Source: an uncultured Bacteroidales bacterium (lineage in GTDB: Bacteria; Bacteroidota; Bacteroidia; Bacteroidales; P3). Taken from it: a stretch of 21,912 bases of DNA. The position numbers were made by a program, and so were the translations under genes. Shown here in pieces: positions 1-5,901 of this stretch. Under the pieces are notes generated by a model. The model had not been told where the DNA came from and did no database searches. It worked only from the letters and a program-made list of their open reading frames with translations. Positions within the stretch are counted from its first letter, which is position 1, and the number at the start of each line of letters is the position of its first letter. The DNA lies in NCBI GenBank assembly GCA_937901525.1, contig CALDHX010000008.1, forward strand, positions 1 to 21,912, given 5' to 3'.

Positions 1-1350
1 GTTTACACCTATTCCCTTACGGCAGACAAATACGGAGTAGTTTCAGAGCTTTATGCCTATATTTCTTTCCTTATGATAATTCTCACATACGGCATGGAAA
101 CGGCATATTTTCGCTTTTGTCAAAAACACGATGACAAATCCGTAGTTTTTAACACGTCTTTATTTTCGCTTTTCTGCACAACCTCGCTTTTTGTCTTGCT
201 TACCTTTTTCAATATCGAGAGCATAAGCAGTGCAATGCAATATGAAAACAATCAAAACTATATTAAATGGTTTTTAATCATTGTTGCACTTGATGCTTTT
301 CGTGCAATTCCTTACGCAAAACTACGTCAAGAAAACAAAGCAGCACGTTTTGCCTTGATTAAAAGCATTGATATTTTTTCAAACATAGGATTCAATCTAT
401 TTTTCTTTTTCATTCTAAAACCAGATAACCTTGTTGAGTGCATTTTTATTTCAAATTTCTTGGCAAGTGCAATATCTGTTGTGATGCTTCTACCAGAATA
501 TTCTAAGTTTCGTTTTAAAATCAGTTTTTCTCTTTTGAAACAAATGTTGATTTATGGTCTTCCCGTTATGATTGGTGGACTTGCAGGAATGGTAAACGAG
601 ACTTTTGACCGTATTGCTTTGAAAAAACTTTTAACTTGCCCCGAAAATACTGCCGATTGCAACACCTACGCAATGCAACAAATAGGAATATATGGTGCTT
701 GCTACAAAATTTCTATCGTAATGAGTCTTTTCATTCAAGCATTTAAGTTTGCAGCCGAGCCTTTCTTCTTTTCAAAGATGAAATCGCAAGATGCAAAACA
801 AACCTACTCCTCTGTAATGATTGTTTTCACTATCTTCCTTCTCACAATCTTTCTTGGAGTAATTGCTTATATGGATTTGTTTCAATATTTCGTTAGTGAG
901 GAATATAGAGTCGGCTTAAACGTTGTGCCAATTCTTCTTTTAGCAAATTTCTGCTTGGGAATTTATTACAATCTCTCAATTTGGTATAAGGTAAGCGACA
1001 AAACAATTTACGGAGCCTACATCTCGGGCATTGGAGCTGCAATAACCTTAGTTTTAAACTTTATTTTAGTGCCACGTTTTGGCTATTTAGGTGCAGCATA
1101 CACAACTTTGATTTGCTATGCCTCGATAATGATAATTTGTTGGGCAATAGGACAAAAATTCTATCCCGTAAAATACCCTATAAAACGTTTCTTGCTTTAT
1201 GTAATCCTTGCCTTAGGGTTGTATTTTGTGATGAATGTTTTCCAAAACCTTGACAACACAGCACTAAGACTTTCAATCAACACCATTTGCGTAGCGATTT
1301 TCTTAGCCGTTGCCTTTTTCTTGGACATAAAGAAAGCTTTAAGAAAATAG
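1..1350 (+). CDS. Oligosaccharide flippase (Wzx/MATE-like), 5' end cut by window
   Basis: The reading frame is open from base 1, so the start codon lies outside the window and the first ATG at 73 is internal; 449 residues are visible. The protein is a polytopic membrane protein with about a dozen hydrophobic segments. Near the start, residues such as KYGVVSELYAY followed by LTYGMETAYFRF resemble the second helix region of Bacteroidota lipopolysaccharide/polysaccharide flippases (MOP superfamily). A hydrophobic C-terminal half (GYLGAAYTTLICY) matches the polysaccharide-biosynthesis C-terminal domain. The family moves undecaprenyl-linked glycans across the inner membrane. A nearby O-antigen ligase-like gene and rfbD fit surface glycan assembly. 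The gene ends at a TAG directly before a hairpin terminator. Family call is firm; the glycan moved is unknown. Confidence 0.85.
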   Translation, partial: VYTYSLTADKYGVVSELYAYISFLMIILTYGMETAYFRFCQKHDDKSVVFNTSLFSLFCTTSLFVLLTFFNIESISSAMQYENNQNYIKWFLIIVALDAFRAIPYAKLRQENKAARFALIKSIDIFSNIGFNLFFFFILKPDNLVECIFISNFLASAISVVMLLPEYSKFRFKISFSLLKQMLIYGLPVMIGGLAGMVNETFDRIALKKLLTCPENTADCNTYAMQQIGIYGACYKISIVMSLFIQAFKFAAEPFFFSKMKSQDAKQTYSSVMIVFTIFLLTIFLGVIAYMDLFQYFVSEEYRVGLNVVPILLLANFCLGIYYNLSIWYKVSDKTIYGAYISGIGAAITLVLNFILVPRFGYLGAAYTTLICYASIMIICWAIGQKFYPVKYPIKRFLLYVILALGLYFVMNVFQNLDNTALRLSINTICVAIFLAVAFFLDIKKALRK

Positions 1351-1395
1351 AAAAAAAAAGAGCAGTCTCTAACACTTGGGACTGCTTTCTTTTTC
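1351..1395. terminator. Bidirectional hairpin terminator between convergent genes
   Basis: AGCAGTCTC (1361-1369) pairs with GGGACTGCT (1378-1386), including one T-G wobble, around an 8-nt loop. A run of A precedes it (1351-1359) and a T-rich tract follows (1387-1398), so it can stop transcription of the flippase on + and of the small lipoprotein gene on -. Confidence 0.8.
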
Positions 1396-1427
1396 TTTGC
1401 TAAACTCTCTCAAAGGAGAGGAGTTAA

Positions 1428-1592
1428 TTATTCAGCTACTACTGTTTCAGCTGCTGTTTCAGTTGCTGTTTCAGCTACTGCTTCAGTTTCTACTGCTGGA
1501 GTTTCAGTTGCTGTTTCAGTTGCTGTTTCAGTTGCTCCACCACATGCAGCGAAGAAACCTGCTACTGCTAATGCTAAAAATACTTTTTTCAT
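1428..1592 (-). CDS. Small Thr/Glu/Ala-repeat lipoprotein, 54 aa
   Basis: A short minus-strand gene with ATG at 1590-1592 and TAA at 1428-1430. The protein begins MKKVFLALAVAGFFAACGG, a basic n-region and hydrophobic core followed by a lipobox-like FAAC with Cys17, which suggests a lipid-anchored envelope peptide. The mature part is only about 38 residues, almost entirely Ala, Thr, Glu and Val in repeats of TETA/TETP type, with no aromatic or basic residue, so it is strongly acidic and probably extended. A Bacteroidota -7 box lies about 50 nt upstream and a terminator lies just beyond the stop, so it looks like a complete single-gene unit. The opposite-strand frame at 1376-1708 is a shadow of the repeats. 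Function is unknown. That it is real rests on the signal sequence, promoter and terminator together. Confidence 0.75.
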   Translation of the reverse strand: MKKVFLALAVAGFFAACGGATETATETATETPAVETEAVAETATETAAETVVAE

Positions 1593-1644
1593 CTCTGTTT
1601 GTTTTTTTTAAAATTATTGATAATTCTTTTGTTTTAACCCTGCA

Positions 1645-1652
1645 AAATTACA
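1645..1652 (-). promoter_or_regulatory. -7 box of the small lipoprotein gene
   Basis: On the minus strand the sequence reads TAATTTTG, an exact match to the Bacteroidota TAnnTTTG -7 element, about 50 nt before the ATG at 1592. No convincing TTTG -33 box is visible at the expected 19-21 nt spacing. Confidence 0.5.
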
Positions 1653-1739
1653 ATTTAAATTTTAATCATAATGTTTTTTTGTTTAAAAACTTGTTGGTAA
1701 AAAAATAAACTATTGATTTTCAACAAGAAAAAATCTATA

Positions 1740-3707
1740 CTATTTTATTAGTTTTTCTTCTAATTTCCTCATTTTGCTATTTCTTGGCATATATTCTCTT
1801 GCCTTTTTAAGGGTTTCTATGGCTTCTTGCTCCTTTTTCAATCTTAATAAGACATTTATCTTATCCTCCCATGCCATAGGTTCTAATTGATATTTTTCTA
1901 AGTAAGAATTAATTAAATCTAATTGTGTTTGGCTATCGCCTTTCTTTCCTGCAATGTTTACAAGTACGCGTACAGGTGAATAGCACAAGGGTTTCATCTC
2001 TATACATCTTTGAGCCCAATATGCAGCACTATCACTTTTGTTTTCTATCTTATTGTAATAGTTTGCTAATCGGTATTCCCTTAGGCTATAATATGGATTG
2101 GAATTGTCTTTTAATAGAATGTCTATTGCTTTACGATAGTTTCCTGCTGTTGCAAAGCGTTCTGCTGTGTTTACTGCAATAGGTTTTGTACTTTCGTCAA
2201 TGTTTGGCAAAAACGGCATCTTGTTTAACCAATCCTCTGGCGTATATCTTATTGAGGTATCGCCGTTGTGTTGAAGTATTCTTTTCTTTTGCAAAATAGA
2301 AGATTGACAGTGCATTGTCTCTATACTGAAACAGATTATCAAAACAAGGCTTATTAGTATTAAAACGCTTTTTGGCATTGGTTTTTGATTCGTTTTGCTA
2401 TTGCGAATGTAGTTTGATATTAAAATTGCTACTGCAAGGACTAAATAAATTTGACAATCGGCTCTTTCTAATGGGAAGTTAAACAAAGCATCATTTGCAT
2501 AGGTAAGAATAAGGCTTAGAGCTACTACGGCTAAAAGACGATGTTGCAGGTGGGAATAGCAAAACATTTGCTTTAAAGCAATAACTACAAATGTTATATA
2601 GGTGGAAACATAGAGTAAAAGTCCAAAAATCCCAAGTTCAGAGAACATTTCCAAAAAATCATTGTGTGCATGATCCGACACAACATAGTCATGCTTCTTT
2701 GCACACTCTACTTTCATTATTGCTAACTTATGATTGCCTACTCCATATCCTATTAAAGGGGATTGTTTTATGATTTGGCTAGTATTTTCCCATATTAAAA
2801 GCCTACCTTTACTATTTCCCTCTGCAATAGAGCTTACTCTTGCTTCTATGGAATAGTTGTTTGTTTTGATTTTTGAATAATGGTTAAAATTATATTTAAG
2901 AAAGGCGTCTCCTAAAATAAATCCTGCAATTCCAACAAGACAAATTAATAAATAAAGTCTTGAATGTTTAAAAATAATGCTTAGTTTTCGGCTTTTTATT
3001 TTGTAGAAAATTCCATAGAAAGCTAAAAGGGCTAATTGTAAAAACAAGCCTATGAAACTTGAACGTGTGGAAAGTATTACTAAACAAAAGCTTATTGCAA
3101 AGATTAGAAACAAAGAGTAATAACGAATAAATTTCTTAAAACGTAAAAAGGCGTAATACAAAAATGGCAGTTTAAATAATAGTGCTACTGCAAAGATATT
3201 TTTATTTCCATAAAATCCATTTAGTTTTAGATTATTACGTTGAGAAATGTGAACATCAAAAACATAGTAACATATAATACAAGAAAGTACATTTATTGTA
3301 GCTATGACAAGGGTGCAAATGATTAGATTTTTCATCGCATGATTATCTTTTAGCATAAAGCCAATAGAAATAATCATTGCTAAGAAAATTAGTATCCAAC
3401 GATTCCAAACTGCAAAGCCTTCTATGGGATTGATTGCCCAACTAATGGAAACTCCCATGTATATGATGAGTAATAGCCATATTGGAATAAGAGGATTTTT
3501 TGTAAAGATTGTTGATGGTAAAATATCTTTTTTTTGCCAAAAGCTGTAATAGATTACAACTCCTATTGCAACAATATCAAATAATGCAATTAAGAAATGT
3601 CGCAAGGAAGTAATGTCTAAAACCAATATTGGTGGAAACATCTGCAAACAAATAAAGAAACACAATAGTATTCTTATCCATTTTTTCATGTTATCTGCAT
3701 TTTGCAT
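1740..3707 (-). CDS. O-antigen ligase/polymerase family membrane protein with C-terminal TPR-like region
   Basis: Polytopic inner-membrane protein of the Wzy/WaaL (O-antigen ligase) family. The N-terminal two thirds hold about ten or more hydrophobic helices. A large periplasmic loop includes GRLLIWENTSQIIKQSPLIG and then SDHAHNDFLEMFSELGIFG, the His-Asn-containing motif usual for the Wzy_C family. The last ~150 residues are hydrophilic and helical with repeats like YRKAIDILLKDNSNPYYSLREY and EAIETLKKAREYMP, resembling TPRs. The family transfers or polymerises undecaprenyl-linked glycans on the periplasmic side. The frame is open to an upstream ATG at 3743, but the promoter -7 box (3733-3740) lies just after that ATG, so I prefer the ATG at 3707 (MQNADN); the ATG at 3689 (MKKWIRILL) is also plausible. 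Ligase, polymerase and protein O-glycosylation enzymes cannot be told apart by eye. Confidence 0.85.
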   Translation of the reverse strand: MQNADNMKKWIRILLCFFICLQMFPPILVLDITSLRHFLIALFDIVAIGVVIYYSFWQKKDILPSTIFTKNPLIPIWLLLIIYMGVSISWAINPIEGFAVWNRWILIFLAMIISIGFMLKDNHAMKNLIICTLVIATINVLSCIICYYVFDVHISQRNNLKLNGFYGNKNIFAVALLFKLPFLYYAFLRFKKFIRYYSLFLIFAISFCLVILSTRSSFIGLFLQLALLAFYGIFYKIKSRKLSIIFKHSRLYLLICLVGIAGFILGDAFLKYNFNHYSKIKTNNYSIEARVSSIAEGNSKGRLLIWENTSQIIKQSPLIGYGVGNHKLAIMKVECAKKHDYVVSDHAHNDFLEMFSELGIFGLLLYVSTYITFVVIALKQMFCYSHLQHRLLAVVALSLILTYANDALFNFPLERADCQIYLVLAVAILISNYIRNSKTNQKPMPKSVLILISLVLIICFSIETMHCQSSILQKKRILQHNGDTSIRYTPEDWLNKMPFLPNIDESTKPIAVNTAERFATAGNYRKAIDILLKDNSNPYYSLREYRLANYYNKIENKSDSAAYWAQRCIEMKPLCYSPVRVLVNIAGKKGDSQTQLDLINSYLEKYQLEPMAWEDKINVLLRLKKEQEAIETLKKAREYMPRNSKMRKLEEKLIK

Positions 3708-3732
3708 AAGTCTATCTTTACTTTTAAGGATA

Positions 3733-3740
3733 CAAAGATA
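3733..3740 (-). promoter_or_regulatory. -7 box of the O-antigen ligase-like gene
   Basis: Minus-strand TATCTTTG matches TAnnTTTG exactly. It lies 26 nt before the ATG at 3707 and downstream of the longest-frame ATG at 3743, which argues against that longer start. No clear -33 TTTG is seen; the upstream DNA is the 21-bp T-tract repeat region. Confidence 0.6.
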
Positions 3741-3751
3741 CAATAATTATT

Positions 3752-3821
3752 TTTTTTCTTTGATTTTGAAAATTTTTTCTTTGATTTATTTTCTTTTTTC
3801 TTTGATTTATTTTCTTTTTTC
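3752..3821. repeat. 21-bp tandem repeat of T-tracts with CTTTG cores
   Basis: Three units share TTTTTTCTTTGATTT, beginning at 3752, 3773 and 3794, exactly 21 bp apart, with a partial fourth (TTTTTTC) at 3815. Units two and three are identical over all 21 bases; the first diverges in its second half. The array fills the gap between two divergent genes. T-tracts recur about every 10.5 bp, in phase with the helix, so intrinsic curvature is likely. The third unit supplies the -33 TTTG of the rfbD promoter. A similar array lies at 13420-13481. Confidence 0.85.
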
Positions 3822-3833
3822 TTAGTATTTTTG
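3801..3833 (+). promoter_or_regulatory. Promoter of rfbD-nlpC operon
   Basis: TTTG at 3801-3804 (-33) and TATTTTTG at 3826-3833 (-7) are separated by 21 nt, a good fit to the Bacteroidota sigma-ABfr consensus. The expected start of transcription is near 3838-3840, giving a leader of about 13-15 nt before the ATG at 3853. Confidence 0.65.
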
Positions 3834-3852
3834 TGCTGTTAAATTATAAGGA

Positions 3853-4713
3853 ATGAAAAACGTATTAGTTACAGGAGCAGAAGGACAACTTGGCTTGTCG
3901 CTAAAAAAGATTGCAGGAAATTTTCCTCAATATAATTTCATCTATACCGACAAAGACAACTTGGATATTTGTAACCAAGTAGAGTTAAAGGCTTTTTTTG
4001 AAAGCAATAGTCTATATTGTGTTTTGCATTTTGCAGCTTACACAGCAGTTGATAAGGCTGAACAAGAAGCAACCTTAGCAGAAGAAATCAATTCTAAGGC
4101 ATCGCTAAGCATTGCAAAACTTTGTGCAGAATATAACACAAGACTTGTGTATATTTCAACAGATTATGTTTTTGAGGGAAAGGATTGCAAACCTCATTCT
4201 ACACAAGAGACTACTAATCCTTTATCTGTTTATGGCAAAACAAAGTTAAAAGGAGAAGAAAACTGTTTAGAGAATAATCCCTTAACATTTGTAATTAGAA
4301 CAAGTTGGCTTTATAGTGAGTTTAAGTCAAACTTTGTAAAAACAATGATTAATCTTTCTCAAACAAAAGAGGAATTAAACGTAATATATGACCAAGTTGG
4401 AAGTCCTACATACGCAAGAGATTTAGCTGATTTTGCAGTTAGAGCAATAGAGCATATAAATTCTAAAAGAATTCTTCATTACAGCAATCATGGTGTTTGT
4501 TCGTGGTATGATTTTGCAAGAAAAGCAATAGAATTATGGACAGAGAAAACAATAAGAATAAACCCTATTCTAACAAGTCAATACCCTACTCTTGCAACTC
4601 GTCCAAAATTTAGCGTTTTTGACAAAAGTGAATCGGAAAAATTATTAAACATTACAATACCTCATTGGGAAGATAGTTTAAAGGATTGTATTAAAGAACT
4701 TAAAGCACAATAG
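3853..4713 (+). CDS. rfbD: dTDP-4-dehydrorhamnose reductase
   Basis: Cytoplasmic NAD(P)H-dependent short-chain dehydrogenase of the RmlD family, catalysing the last step of dTDP-L-rhamnose synthesis for cell-surface polysaccharide. The N-terminus has the nucleotide-binding glycine motif VTGAEGQLG (residues 6-14). STDYVFEG (102-109) supplies the catalytic Thr/Asp region, and YGKTK (127-131) gives the catalytic Tyr127 and Lys131. At 286 aa the length is normal. The ATG at 3853 follows a promoter closely. The stop is 2 nt before the next gene, so it is probably co-transcribed with the NlpC/P60 lipoprotein. rfbA, rfbB and rfbC are not in the window. Confidence 0.93.
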   Translation: MKNVLVTGAEGQLGLSLKKIAGNFPQYNFIYTDKDNLDICNQVELKAFFESNSLYCVLHFAAYTAVDKAEQEATLAEEINSKASLSIAKLCAEYNTRLVYISTDYVFEGKDCKPHSTQETTNPLSVYGKTKLKGEENCLENNPLTFVIRTSWLYSEFKSNFVKTMINLSQTKEELNVIYDQVGSPTYARDLADFAVRAIEHINSKRILHYSNHGVCSWYDFARKAIELWTEKTIRINPILTSQYPTLATRPKFSVFDKSESEKLLNITIPHWEDSLKDCIKELKAQ

Positions 4714-4715
4714 AA

Positions 4716-5216
4716 ATGAAAAAGATATTAATTTTGATATTGATAATTGCAGGTTTTACTTCTTGCAAAGTAAGCAAACAAGATGTAGTTATTGAAACAA
4801 AAAAACCTGTTAAAGAAAAACCAAAGGGAAAACATAAAGTAAGTGATTTAAGAGCCTATTGTTTAGATTGGTTAGGCACTCCGCACCGCATGGGTGGCAC
4901 AACAAAACAAGGAGTTGATTGTTCGGGATTTGTTTGCAATGTTTATCAAGAAATTTATGGCATTTCTTTACCAAGAAGAAGTCAAGATATGGCAAAGGTT
5001 TGCAAAACAATTAAAGATAAAAATGCTTTAGAAGAAGGAGATCTCGTTTTCTTCAATAATAAGAAAGGCGGAACTATCAATCACGTAGGAATATTTTTAG
5101 ATAAAGATAAATTCATTCACACCTCTACTTCAAAAGGTGTTACAATTGGACGATTTTCAGAAGAATATTGGGCAGAGCGTTTTCGTTGTGGTGGACGACA
5201 CCCTGAGAAAAAGTAA
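4716..5216 (+). CDS. NlpC/P60 family cell-wall peptidase, lipoprotein
   Basis: Predicted lipoprotein: MKKILILILIIAGFTSC gives a signal peptide with lipid-acceptor Cys17, followed by a Lys-rich linker to about residue 40. The rest is an NlpC/P60 (C40) domain with nucleophile Cys69 in GVDCSGFVCNVY, His123 in NHVGIF and a third polar residue, probably His135 in FIHTST. These enzymes cleave stem peptides of peptidoglycan, usually at the D-Glu-diaminopimelate bond. At 166 aa it is a minimal single-domain form. It starts 2 nt after rfbD, so translation is likely coupled. The stop is only 2 nt from the stop of the convergent nuclease gene, with no hairpin between. Substrate specificity cannot be read from the sequence. 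Confidence 0.9.
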   Translation: MKKILILILIIAGFTSCKVSKQDVVIETKKPVKEKPKGKHKVSDLRAYCLDWLGTPHRMGGTTKQGVDCSGFVCNVYQEIYGISLPRRSQDMAKVCKTIKDKNALEEGDLVFFNNKKGGTINHVGIFLDKDKFIHTSTSKGVTIGRFSEEYWAERFRCGGRHPEKK

Positions 5217-5218
5217 TT

Positions 5219-5785
5219 TTAATTTTTATTTTGCAAGTCGTTGATTTTTTCTCTTAACAGATTTATTATTTCTTCATTGCCTTCTTTTTCTGCTTCTTGC
5301 AAAATAATTTCTAATTCTTCTATTGTCCAATCTTCTTCGTTGCAAGTTTGTTTGCTAACAGCATCTGGCGAAAGGATTTCAAAACCTGCATCTTCAAATA
5401 CTTTTTCTTCCACAAAGATTGGAAGTGATAATTTCACTGCAAGATTAAACGCATCGGAGCATCGCGAATCAAAGATAATTTGTTCATTGTTTATTTTAGA
5501 ACAAACATTAGCAAAAAAAGTTCCATCATAGAATTTGTTTACTGAAATATATTCTATTTTTGCTTCTGTTTTAGAGAGAATTTCACAAAACAAATCAAAG
5601 GTAAGCGGTCTTGGTAATTTGGCCTTGTCAATGCTTAAAGCAAGATTTTCTCCCTCGTATTTACCGACAGGAATTGACAATGCTCTTTTACCGTTCTTTT
5701 CTATTAATAATACATCGTAATATTCATCAATTGCAGAAGATGTTATTGAAACTAATTCCACTAATACAGCCATATCTTTTCTCAT
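5219..5785 (-). CDS. Bifunctional nuclease (BFN/DUF151) family protein with UVR-like tail
   Basis: The first ~135 residues match the BFN/DUF151 fold: YYDVLLIEKNGKRALSIPVGKYEGENLAL near the start, RPLTFDLFCEIL in the middle, then DSRCSDAFNLAVKLSLPIFVEE, the family's usual C-terminal signature. A linker leads to an acidic helical tail (TIEELEIILQEAEKEGNEEIINLLREKI, about residues 153-182) resembling the UVR motif of UvrB/UvrC that many Bacteroidota members carry. Nuclease activity has been reported for plant members; the bacterial role is unclear. The gene diverges from hppA across a 116-bp gap and converges on the NlpC/P60 gene. M5 is an alternative start. Confidence 0.85.
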   Translation of the reverse strand: MRKDMAVLVELVSITSSAIDEYYDVLLIEKNGKRALSIPVGKYEGENLALSIDKAKLPRPLTFDLFCEILSKTEAKIEYISVNKFYDGTFFANVCSKINNEQIIFDSRCSDAFNLAVKLSLPIFVEEKVFEDAGFEILSPDAVSKQTCNEEDWTIEELEIILQEAEKEGNEEIINLLREKINDLQNKN

Positions 5786-5853
5786 TTTTCTCTCTTATTA
5801 AACGTATATTCAAAAAAAATGTTTTAAAGTCTTTAAATTTTAATATTTATTTG

Positions 5854-5861
5854 TAACTTTG
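5854..5861 (+). promoter_or_regulatory. -7 box of hppA-hydE
   Basis: TAACTTTG matches TAnnTTTG exactly, leaving a leader of about 35 nt before the ATG at 5902. The -33 position (around 5830-5835) reads CTTTAA, a weak match. I could not identify the divergent promoter for the nuclease-family gene in the same gap. Confidence 0.55.
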
Positions 5862-5901
5862 CTCTCCCTAAAAGATACAAAATTAATATAACATATAAAT
5901 C

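Noticed and set aside
1376..1708. 110-residue plus-strand open frame rich in Leu and Gln
   Set aside because: It is the antisense shadow of the TETA-repeat lipoprotein gene; it begins inside the terminator hairpin and has no family resemblance.
3752..3821. CRISPR-like array
   Set aside because: The units are contiguous 21-bp low-complexity repeats with no spacers and no cas genes nearby.
3613..3825. 70-residue plus-strand open frame across the divergent intergenic region
   Set aside because: It is antisense to the ligase N-terminus and its C-terminal FSLIYFL repeats are just translation of the T-tract array.
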